A stretch of DNA of 64,000 bases, taken from contig NC_083338.1 in NCBI RefSeq assembly GCF_019175385.1, positions 96,282,062 through 96,346,061 of the forward strand, given 5' to 3'. The stretch's first letter is position 1; each line of letters starts with the position of its first letter. The position numbers and the translations under genes were made by a program. Positions 23,570 to 33,877 of the stretch are shown here, piece by piece. A model generated the notes under the pieces. It did no database searches. It saw nothing but the letters and a program-made list of their open reading frames with translations, and had not been told where the DNA came from. This stretch comes from Lycium barbarum (taxonomy: Eukaryota > Streptophyta > Magnoliopsida > Solanales > Solanaceae).

Positions 23570-25562
23570 TTTTCTTTGTTCCTAAATATAGCTGCAGATC
23601 CTACCAAGCATAATTATGGAGAAATTAGGATTCCTTGTGACTACAATTTATGAAAATAATAAAACAAGAGCGAAATGGTGATACTCTAACATAAGAACAT
23701 GTTGCATAAAATGAAGTTATAATCCTCCAATTAGAACTCAAAACAAATTTTGTGTCCATATGTTTGTTGCGATCAACTTATTCAGCCTCCAATTTATAAT
23801 TAAGAGAAAGTGATTTATCTTTCAGGAGAGGTGTTAAACCAAATTATACCATTCTAACTTTTCCCACCCTTCTCCCCTTTCTGCTGATCCTACGCCCCTA
23901 AACTGAACCTGGGAGAAACTCTACATCAAAATACATACTATTGAATAATCAAGATGACAAACACACAGAAGAGCCTTTAGTGGATTTAGGCTAATTGACT
24001 CAAAGTGCGGAGAAGCCTACAACACACTTTATGGAGGAGAAAATTAAGGAAGGTGGAAGAGTGCATGCCAATGAGAGTAGCCATTGAATTTGCAAAATAT
24101 ATACACCATGAATTTAATTGGTAGACTCCGTAAGTGTTAGGACTAATAGGCTATTTATATAAGAAGTGAAAGCTCAGGTATACTTGGAATGATGTCTCTA
24201 TAAAGAAAGAAGAAAGTTGGCATTAGCTTATGGAAGGAGCGCGATCCCCCCATCGCCCCCACCCCCTCAAAAGAAAATATAAATAGGAAAAGGCCCTTTA
24301 TTGTAAACTTGAAGATCTATTCCAGAAATGCAAGGTTTTCTCTACTGATTCTCCTGATCAAACCAAAACAAGATCTAATCACCAATGGTACTAATTGTTA
24401 AATTCATAGTGCAAACTCATCTGAACAAGATTCACGGGCAAGACAATATTTTCTTTCAGTTAGTAAGCCTACTGAGGCTAATAGTCAGCCATTAATAGGT
24501 CCGTATCAGGCCCCGGGGAGTTGATCAAGTGGCAAAAGTTGAGTGATTTGTGACTTATGTCACAGGTTCGAGCCTCGCACCAACCAAACTAAGCTTGGTA
24601 TTTAAGTAGAAAAGGATAGGGGTGGGCTCATTATCCCCGAGTTTCGAAGGCTGCGCTTGGTCCTAAGGGTTGGCTCAAGACAGATTTCTCTGTCATAAAA
24701 ATAGGTCCAGATCATCCACCTCTTCTCCCTCCAAGAGAAGATATGCTAGCTAGTAGTAACTAGAGTAGTAGTTTTCTTTCTCACAATACTTGCAATATTT
24801 TGGATCCAAAGAGGCAGATAAAGGCTATTTCCCTAGTTCCACATGGAAGAAAAGCCTTCTTCATTAAAAGGAGAACCTCGAATACCCCCAGATCATTTAA
24901 AGCTGAAAGCTGAAGATGACTAGAGTGTCCATCTTTCATACCAAAAACATGATCCATAGTCTCCAATCTTAAATTTCTTATATTTATATTATCGCCCGTC
25001 TTCCACATCTTAAGGACAGAATTGTCCGATTAAGAGTCAAAGAGGAAGAGCAAATTACTACTCTCTCGTTCTGATTGACTAGACGCGAAAGTTAAGAAAT
25101 AAAGACTTTAAAACTTCTTGATGTAAACATGTCTTGAGCTATAAGCATTGCCATTAAGGTTAAACAAAAAGTGTAGAATCATGTCATTCTTTTTAGAACA
25201 GACTAAGAAATGATTCCAAATATGATATCTGCATTCTTTTTAAAACGGTCAAAAGAAAATAGAGTGTCACATAAAAAATTTCTTTTTTGCAATATTATTA
25301 AGTACTACTATTTATGAATAAACGTATCATCAGGAAGCAACAAACAAACTTTCATGCAGAGCTAAGAGCAGGAATCACCTTGGTTTAGATCAACTTTAAC
25401 CGAGCAATTCTTGATAAGTACATTCAGATTACAAAATCCTGACAAGCTTTAGGAAGCAGGCAGGTCTCCGGCAAAACTCCGGCAACAAAAGCTGATCGGT
25501 GAAACTTGAAGCAACTTCTGTCCCATTCTTGACTCTCCATTCATCATGAGCAGTCTAATATA
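23570..25562 (-). promoter_or_regulatory. PP2C 5' UTR with probable long intron, and promoter
   Basis: On the minus strand a CTGCAGCTATATTTAG acceptor ends just above the ATG. A candidate donor, CCAAG|GTGATTCC, lies at 25378/25379. Together they predict a leader intron of about 1.8 kb (23584-25378). A CTATATATTA TATA-like sequence near 25556-25566 would start a leader exon of roughly 150 bases. A SINE (24509-24700) lies inside the predicted intron. Transcript evidence is lacking, so the leader exon is inference. Confidence 0.4.
24495..24714 (+). mobile_element. tRNA-derived SINE, family 2-like, with TSD
   Basis: ATAGGTCCGTATCA (24495-24508) and ATAGGTCCAGATCA (24701-24714) flank a body at 24509-24700. 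The head (GTTGATCAAGTGGCAAAAGT) resembles box A and CAGGTTCGAGCC resembles box B. The body has TATTTAAGTAGAAAAGG and ends GATTTCTCTGTCATAAAA. The SINE inverted at 50692-50895 is the same family. Confidence 0.85.
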
Positions 25563-26310
25563 TAGTATATGGCGCCTTCGATGCATGCCAAAATATTTGA
25601 GATGGCTAAATTACTAATCAGTCCTTTGTGAGATAACAAAACTAAGTAGGTGTTTGGCCCTGCAGTTAGAATCATCATTTCATATTTTGATTTCAAATCA
25701 ACATTTCTTTATGTAATTTGCATAAAATTTCAACTTTAATACATATCATGATTTTAAATTCCAAATTCTTCAAAAATTAGGATTTGGGATTACAGATAAT
25801 GATTTCAAATTTTTTTTAAGTGTAAAACTTGAGACCCATAAGTTTATATTTTGTAAAAACAAGATCCATAAGTTGATAGATATTTTTTTAAATGTAAAAC
25901 TTGACTCAAAGTAATAATGTTGGTTCGTCTTCTCGATCATCTGATTGGAAATGCATGCTTGGCATGAAGAGATTGTCTTTATCATGTGGGAATATTATAT
26001 TAAAGAGTAGTTACATTACAACTTATGTTCAATTTTCCTTTTTATTGAACTGAAGTTCGATCAATAGATGTTGATTTTTAAAAAGGCCTTTTGGTACCCT
26101 ATTAACTTTGTTATGAACTATGTGGTTTGCTCATTTGGTAAGATTGTACAAGAATTGGAGATGTTTTGATCGTTTTCATAACTTGTGGGGGTTTTCAAAT
26201 TTATGAGAAAAAATACAACTTAAGAAATTCAAATTTCATGTCCAAACAAAACTTCAACTTCAAATCAATCTAATTTCAAATACTCCCTCCGGATCAAAAA
26301 GAGTGTCCAC

Positions 26311-27660
26311 TTATCTGTCACGACCCAGCCCCGTGGGCCGCGACTGGTGCCCTACTTGGACACCCAAACAGACAAACATATCAAATCGTAACATACTTAT
26401 CCAAATCTAATCACATACAGATAACGTATATAGGCACAAATATCACACGCTGCCTCAAATTATATCAAACTGTCTTAGACATATTTCAAACGCAACCATA
26501 TGCATATATCAAAAATGTATCAAAAGCCGACAAGGCTATCAAATGGCACAACAGCCCAAAACACATATACGAATGCACGCCGACAAGGCTGCCATAACGA
26601 ATAGAATCATATAAACACAACTGTACAGAAGTAGACACACACACCCACAAATACGTCTACAGACCTCTAAACAGACAAACCGAATCATATGGCGGGACAG
26701 GGCCCCGCCGTACCCCTGAACAAATACATATATACATAGCGAACAAATGTATACCAAAATGTGTGCTCTGAAATGAGAAGAGCACTCCAAACAGCAGAAG
26801 AGGATGTCCTAAATGGGTAGATCACCAAACTGTGCGTCTGTACCTGCGGGCATGAAACGCAGCCCCCCCAAGAAAGGGGGTCAGTACGAAATATGTACTG
26901 AGTATGCAAAGCAGAATATACAGAAAACAAACCTGAGACATAAACGAAGCAGAAGTGCCGAACATAAGTACAAATCCAATCATATCAAAATGTTTAGTTT
27001 CAAACATGTAAGTCATGCATAGGGTACAGAAGAATATGGTCGCCCTCCCGTCGATGGCGCCATAACACAACATAACACCAGAAAGTTGCAAATCTCCGTA
27101 TCCCCGTCACATATCACATCACAACATAACGCCATACACAGCATAACACCAAATATATGTGGAACCCGACCCTCATTAGCGAGTAGCTCGGAGAACCATA
27201 ACACAGCATAACTCCGGAGTATATCAAAGTGCGCACGATAACAGAACCGGCCCGGGAACCGGCGAAAGATATAACAGAACGCACGAGTAGAGTCGTGAGT
27301 AGTCATATGCATAAAATCATTATCATGAACTCAAACATAAGTAAACTGATCATACTTGAAAAATCGAAATAATAGTCATAACGAATTCTTTCAAAAGTTC
27401 CCGAATTACATAAAGGAACGTCGCGGGACCCACGGACGGGTATTTATCCAAGTCGGGCCCGCTTATGGAAAACATACTCATTATACATAATGCAAACTCT
27501 TATGAAAATGTTAGAACAATCCGAGCCTTTATGCGAAAGATATGCATTCAAAAATTACGAAATTCATTAAAGTGAAACCTTTTTGTACAAAGTTTGGAAA
27601 TCACTTCTTTCAAAAACATAATGGTTCATATTTCATCAAATCATACATAAGAGTGCCAAG

Positions 27661-27750
<90 letters not shown>

Positions 27751-29635
27751 TATCATGCTCGGATTTCGAATTTGGAATTTCCTTAAGGCTTTAATCTAGC
27801 CTATGTAAAACTAAGACATGCCAAAAAAAAAAAGAGGATGCTTTACATACCTCGTACACACTCCAAGATAGTCAATCTAAAGTAAATCCCAATCTACGCC
27901 TCGGGCTCCCCAAGGTCTACAAATATGCCAACGAATATCCAATCATTAGCTAAGGGCACTTAAGCCATTCATTCCAAACTAATCATTAAATTCTACAGAA
28001 AATTCGGCAACACTTCCCCTGTAAATAGGCCATCCCGAGAATTTATCTCGCTCAAAATCAACAACAACAACCACAATAACCAACCTAGTAACATTGATAA
28101 CCAATTCGAAAGGCAAAATAATAATAGTAACTCTCTTTTACATCATTCAACAACTTTCATAAATTCAACTCGACGACTTACCTTCAAGCCACCATCGATG
28201 CTTATATATATTTAAATACTAACCCGAATCCATACCAACAATACTTAAAGACATTCTAAGCAATTCATACAACATTTCCAACAATCCAAAATTTTTCCCT
28301 TCCTTTCCACATAATGTAACTCTTCCATTCTAACTTCACACCATCCAACTAATATCAACATTTCTTTTTCCATATTCATCAACTAACTCAAGATTACCCA
28401 AACATATTTCAATAACATTTTAAACAATATCCAAGGATTCGAACCATTCCGCCCATTTCCATATTCCATTCGAAACTTCTACAATTGCAACGAAACTACC
28501 AAATCGCATTGTTTTCTTCCAAATTCATTAATAACAACCATAGTTCACATTTAGCATCTTACTTTCATAATTGCATAAAAATTATATAAAAATCACTTAA
28601 TTTCTCATAACAACATACAACCAATTTCAACACCAACTCAACTCGTTAACCCTTTATCTACGTCATCAATGTCACAACGACACCTCTAACAAGCTAAATA
28701 AATTTTAATTCACCATTCTCTTTCATTACTATGGCTCACGACCATACTCCTCTTCACACACCCACACGACCTCTATAAAGTTTCTAACCATTAATTTCCT
28801 CCATTCTCATCACATAACCCATGATAACAACAACAATAATCATATGAACATAATCATACCCTCAATCCTTTCAATTTAGCAAGGATAGCAATATGTCCAT
28901 AAAATAACACAACTTTAAATTTAACCATTTAATTCCTACATAATGCTACTAAAATCAATTCCTCATTCTTACTCAAAACACCCCCCTTACACGGCTCAAT
29001 TTATAATTCAACATCAACATACATAACCCGTTTGAATTCAACACACATCTACCAAGCTATACAAGTCTAAACTACCTCCAAAACATGTAGAAAAGAATTA
29101 AATCTTACCTTAGAGACAAGCTCTAATTTTTCACCATGAAATGTCTTCAAGAAAGCCATGGCTACCATGAGCTCCATCTTTTTCCTCCTCTTGAGCTTCA
29201 AATCTCTCCAATTAATTGTGTAGAAGGGGGCAAAAATGGGCTGGCCGTGAATAGTGTGCCGCCCGTGAACAGTGGCGGCGTGAACAGTGCGTGAACAGTG
29301 GCGGCGCCGTGAACAGTGCGCCGCCGTGAATAGTAGCACCGGGAACTTCTCTCTCTCTCTAAGCTTGAGAGCTTCTCTCACTAACTCTACTTTGATGGAT
29401 GAGTTTTGTGAATAATGGAGGAATATAAGTCATCTTATGCCTTATATAAGTAGCCCTTAACATTGACACATGTCCCACTAATTTACTTGTCTAACTTTAA
29501 TTAATCAATTTTTGTGATAATCAAAGTTGAAAATTAAAAGCTCTTATTTCATGTCCGAAAATAATTCCTCCTTTAACTTGAGTCGATTTGCTTGCGGATA
29601 ATTTGTCGTATAAATGTACGGGGTATAACATTATC
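26311..29635 (-). mobile_element. Solo LTR (TSD TTATC), minus orientation
   Basis: TTATC at 26311-26315 and 29631-29635 bracket a 3,315-base LTR (26316-29630). Read on the minus strand it starts TGTTATACCCCG and ends GGGTCGTGACA, matching the family at 15205-18232 best in its downstream third. No primer site or internal sequence is present, so it is the product of recombination between two LTRs. It carries an expanded AT microsatellite and, near 29250-29340, repeated GTGAACAGTG-type motifs. Confidence 0.9.
27663..27748. repeat. (AT)n microsatellite
   Basis: About 43 uninterrupted AT units lie inside the solo LTR. The left LTR at 15205-18232 has no such tract at the matching place (near 16880), so the expansion came after this copy separated. 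Expect length variation and poor assembly reliability here. Confidence 0.97.
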
Positions 29636-29846
29636 AAACCAAGAAAGAATTATAACATTATTTTTTCAGCTTTGCCCCTATTAAGTGTTATGTGATCAAA
29701 CCCCAAAACCTATTTATTTAGGGACAGTTTAGTCAAATTACCTTTTTTTCCTCTAAGAATTAATATTTTTTTAAAGCGTGTGCAAATGGCTAATTGGACG
29801 CTCTTTTTGATCCGGAGGGAGTAATGTCCAAACAGGGCCTAAGATA

Positions 29847-31211
29847 GTGGTAGCTAGGGGTGTTCATGGTTCGGTTTGGATCGGTTATTGATTAAAACCA
29901 TAACCAAACCAATTTAGTCGGTTTTTAAATGTCTAAAACCATAACCAAACCAAATAAAATAATAACCACCGGTTTGGTTGTTGTCGGTTTGGTTCGGTTT
30001 GGTTGGATTTTTCGATTTATGACTAACAACCATGAGACTTATCAGTAAAATATTAAAAAGTTGAAAAAGACATGTCTTTTTTTTTTATTCGAACGATAAC
30101 TTTTATTTATCGTTTAAGGTGGAACATACATCATAGAAACATTTTCACTATTAGTGATAGTGTCGTATTCAAGTTACCCAAAGTTGCTAAACTATTACAT
30201 ATAGAGCTAAAAACTAACTAAGTAGTGGCTGCACCATTTTTGTCATCTTAATACACATATCTGGAAATAAAGTAGAGCATAGGAGCTTTTAGTTGTTGTT
30301 ATAAACATACATATTAATTAAACATAAAGACTACCTAAAATTAAAATGAAAATATATAGAATAAAAAAACTTTGTGTAATGATCTCAAACTTTGGGGCAG
30401 TACTTGCATTTTGCCCTCAATTCTCCCATTTTATTAAAAAAACTTTCTATAATGATCCAAAACTTCAGATGTTTTTTCTATCATTATCCCAAAGGTTAGG
30501 GTCTCAACTACAAGGAGTTGTTCTTTTCTGCTTTTTAGGAGGATTACCCACGGAAGAAGTATTAGGGCATTACCATGTGCTTGAGTTGCAGCAAATGCTG
30601 ATGTTACTGAAGTATCTTCTATAGAAACCTCCAAATCTACAACCTCTGTCCTTTTCATATGAAAAGTATTAGAAGTTTAGGACCCATTCAGACAAAAAAA
30701 AAGAGGTATAAATTCGAAAAAAAAGAAGAAGAAACAACCTAAAATCAAATGGCTGATAAAGAAAGGCTAAAAATTTAAGTTAAAGACATTAGACTCTAAC
30801 ACGAGGTTCTATTAGTAAGTTTACACTTAATACTTAAAGAGTTAAAAGACTAAAGACATGGGCTTGGACACATTCTTAAAAACATGAGCCTTAAACAATC
30901 ATGTGAAATAAGTAGATCAAAATAAAAATTAATGATTAAAATGTATAAAATATTTATAATTATTTATGAAAAACTAATATTATACATATAAATAATTATA
31001 AAATTTATGTATATAATTTATCGGTTTGGTTCGGTTATTTATTCGGTTATTTTTTTAATATAATCATAACCAAACCAAATATTATCGGTTTTTAAAATTT
31101 AAAACCAAATCAAACCAAACCAAACCAAATGTCGGTTTTTTTATTCGGTTTGGTTAAATTTTCGATTTGATTTTGATTTTAACCAAAACCGTGAACAGCC
31201 CTAGTGGTAGC
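29847..31211. mobile_element. hAT-type non-autonomous element (TSD GTGGTAGC)
   Basis: GTGGTAGC occurs at 29847-29854 and 31204-31211. The 1,349-base body starts TAGGGGTGTTCATGG and ends GTGAACAGCCCTA, which are imperfect inverted ends. The sub-terminal 200 bases on both sides are rich in CGGTTTGGTT and, inverted, AACCAAACC. The middle is AT-rich with no transposase frame. The exact 8-bp duplication supports the hAT superfamily. Confidence 0.88.
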
Positions 31212-32703
31212 GGTACTTTGGTCAACTTGCATTTGCTTTTGACCTTTACTTTTCTTTCTTGTTTAGCTATAATTTTGGGGCCACCCAATTTTTGCTGGAG
31301 CATATAGGTTAAGATATCAAATGAATACTGGCCATGCATTGTTGTGTAGTTGGCTTAGGAACTAACCAAAAATAATGTTAAACTAAATTTGACAATGACC
31401 CACATCGAAATAGATTAATTAATAAGACTGTTAATTAAATATAGTATCTTTATGGTGCTAAATAGATGAAAATTTAGTACGTTACTGCATCAGTAGTTGA
31501 TCTGAATAATTTATTCGTTACAATAATAAACATTATCATTCTACATAAAGAAGCGTTAATGTTCTGATTAAATAATTGTAGGTGCTATTTGACGTTTTCC
31601 ATTTAATGTAATTGGTTCGGCGGTTCATTAAACTTTAATCTATGTTCATTGTTGATGATGGTCTCATTTAATGTCTTTGTTTTCTTGTTGTCCTATACTA
31701 GACAGACAAAATTGAAAACAGGTTGCGTTTTTGTTTAAGATAAGTGTGAAAGTTTTTTCTTTTGCTTTTTTGTTTGTTTGTTGCAAAATTCAAATATCGT
31801 TCCATGAGGAGTTAATTTGGTATATATAGGCTAACAACTTTAAAGGAAATAAAACTTAATTCCCAAGAGTTACTGATCCAATTGTTCTAAGAAAGAAACA
31901 AAAAATGATCCGATCAATAAATCTGAGCATCTTGAAATCAAATCCTTCTTTCTCATGTTTTCTAATACGTACTTCATATTTTTGGTATTATTACCTCTCT
32001 ATTTTCTAACTCTACTAAATTTTCAAGTTGCTTATCTGAAACTAATAGTGCAATATAAAAAATTACATTTAAAGAAGTCAGCAATGGAAAAAACAATTGA
32101 GTCAACCTCCAAAATCTACAAATATTAAATTTTAAGACTAGTTATTGTACTTAATTAAGACCGACATCCTAGAATTTCAAATCCTTGTATCCACGTTGGA
32201 TGAGGAAGAATTGTATTATGATCCAAATATATTAGAGAGGTCAATGGACAACTTGGCAAAATGCATGTGGCATGTTTGACAAGTAGAATGAGAGGAGGGA
32301 AGAACGAGGTCTGAGGATACAACATTATTGAGGTACCAAAATAACTAGTATTTGCTATATATAGAAATGATGAACAACAAGCATGAATATAGCTGTATGG
32401 GGAAGCCAAGAGCCAGTTGATAAAACATGTGGTATAATTGATCAATTACATCACAAGAGGCCATTGTCAAGTGTTTTATTTGCACCTTTATTATATAGCT
32501 ACTCCATTTTTGCAAAGTAGTTGTATGTTGTAACGTCCCTCTCAAATATGATGTCACAAGGTGCATTCTTTCGTGTACCAGACCAAAAGTGCCACCCCTA
32601 TTCCTAGAATGAATTGTGAGATCTTTTTACTAGGTATTAAAACTTTATTTATTTATGTGATTTTTGGAAAAGTGTTAAGTGTCATGCAAACAAACATGTT
32701 GTA
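31212..32703. other. AT-rich spacer, no gene recognised
   Basis: No protein family is seen on either strand. A TATA-like CTATATATAG lies near 32356-32365, but no credible coding exon follows before the retrotransposon at 32709. The sequence resumes after the element at 47308. Confidence 0.5.
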
Positions 32704-32708
32704 TGTAT

Positions 32709-33365
32709 TGTTTACCCCGAATTAGGGGTAACAATTAGATTTGTAAGTGGTGTATAGGATATGTGGATGGACTTAATCTTTTTAGTTAATATGAAATCTT
32801 AGTGGATGTGTATAGGTTTATATTTATATATATAAGTAACGTATATAGTGGGCAGATAATATATGTTTGTGAACTGTGATGGTAATGGACTGAACAGGAT
32901 GTGCCAATCAGCGTATAAGATTGACTCGATTTGGAGGAACTTCACCGATCCGGACCAAAATACTTGAAGAGATCTTTATAATATTTTTGGTGATTACAAT
33001 GCTATGGAATGAGAAAAAGCTAACCTGAAAAAGGAAAGGGTTGCCCTCTATTTATAGGTAATCCTAAATGGGCCCTTTAGAACAATGTTAAAAAGCCTTT
33101 CTAAAAAACCCTAAAATGGATAAGGATCAACCGTACGGTCTGACACCCGTACCGTTATCAGCGCAAATGGCGGAACGGTCTGGCTACGCGTGGCAGCTCC
33201 ATAACTGATTGTCTAGACCAAAAATCGGATATACTTATTTAGGGTCGGATCTGACTTGTCCGGGAAAACACCCTCGATGCTGAGGCAAGGTCGATCGTGC
33301 TCGTGCCCATTCAGAACTATCTCTTTCTTATCGGACACAAACTGGTCCGGTTTTTACTGTATATA
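32709..33365 (-). repeat. 3' LTR of element A
   Basis: This 657-base LTR begins TGTTTACCCCG on the plus strand and ends GTATATA, where the other LTR copies end GTATACA, so one terminal base has mutated. On the minus (sense) strand CTATAAATAGAGGGC, complementary to 33044-33057, is a strong TATA box. Confidence 0.95.
33048..33056 (-). promoter_or_regulatory. Sense TATA box in the LTR of element A
   Basis: TATAAATAG on the minus strand, with the same motif at 46978-46986 in the other LTR and 54907-54915 in element B. In the 5' LTR copy it would drive the genomic gag-pol RNA. Confidence 0.7.
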
Positions 33366-33385
33366 GATAGTCCCCACACTTTCCG
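33366..33385 (-). other. Polypurine tract of element A
   Basis: On the minus strand GGAAAGTGTGGGGACTATC lies directly before the 3' LTR. The identical string precedes the 3' LTR of element B (55284-55302). It is the expected plus-strand primer; the last few bases before the LTR include pyrimidines, so the true primer probably ends a few bases earlier. Confidence 0.75.
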
Positions 33386-33877
33386 GACTAGAGTTTCACC
33401 GAAGTAACAGGAAGTGGAAAAGACTCTCTCGGTGACTTCCTTAATAAGTTCGTTCTTATCTTCAAAAATAAGCGGGAACTGTAACGTCCCCTCACGTCAC
33501 GTCCTTCTGACTTCGGCCACGTGTCTCATTCTGAATGGCCAACTTCGGTAACCACCTAAGGTCACATCGCTTCAAATCACGTCTCATTAATATTTTAGAC
33601 ACGTGTCCTTTCTCGATTGGCTGGCCTCGGTAACCGCCACGGTGATCTGTCTATATAAGAGAGTTACAGTCGCTTTTTTACTTTTCACATTTCACTTTTA
33701 TCCTTTCTTATCTTCGTTTCTTCGCTTGATCTGCTTCGTTGCCTCAAATATCCTTATCGTCAATCACCAAACCTTCAAATCTTCATCCCTTTTAAATTAA
33801 ACCTTCATATCTTCAAATCTTCAAACCTTTAAGTTCATATCTTTATCTTTGCCTTCAAATCTTCATATTTGATCAAA
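33386..33877 (+). promoter_or_regulatory. Antisense-gene promoter and leader in element A
   Basis: This lies outside the LTR. Two G-boxes (CACGTG at 33518-33523 and 33600-33605) sit in a module repeated at an 82-base spacing; each copy continues into a TCGGTAACC-CC segment. TATATAAG follows at 33652-33659. Transcription would start near 33690, leaving a pyrimidine-rich leader of roughly 190 bases before the ATG at 33878. The same order and spacing occur in element B (55424-55566), so the arrangement is conserved rather than chance. Confidence 0.7.

Larger units (their letters stand above)
26281..29823. mobile_element. Stowaway-type MITE split by a solo LTR
   Basis: The left end CTCCCTCCGGATCAAAAAGA (26283 on) is matched by the exact inverted right end TCTTTTTGATCCGGAGGGAG finishing at 29821, with TA on each side (26281-26282, 29822-29823). 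CTCCCTCCG ends with a TA duplication are the hallmark of Stowaway (Tc1/mariner). Without the LTR and its duplicated site the MITE is about 220 bases. It codes for nothing. Confidence 0.88.
25648..29840. mobile_element. Probable older MITE hosting the nested insertions
   Basis: AGGTGTTTGGCCCTGC at about 25648 and ATGTCCAAACAGGGCCTAAG at about 29824-29843 look like degenerate inverted ends. Between them lies low-complexity TTTCAAAT-type sequence, also partly inverted. Removing the Stowaway nest (26283-29821) would leave an element of about 650 bases. No clear target site duplication was found, so this is tentative. Confidence 0.4.

Noticed and set aside
27542..27799. Open frame coding a long Tyr-Ile repeat
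   Set aside because: It is only the translation of the AT microsatellite inside the solo LTR.
32356..32708. TATA-like box suggesting a host gene disrupted by element A
   Set aside because: No coding exon is seen after it or after the element at 47308.
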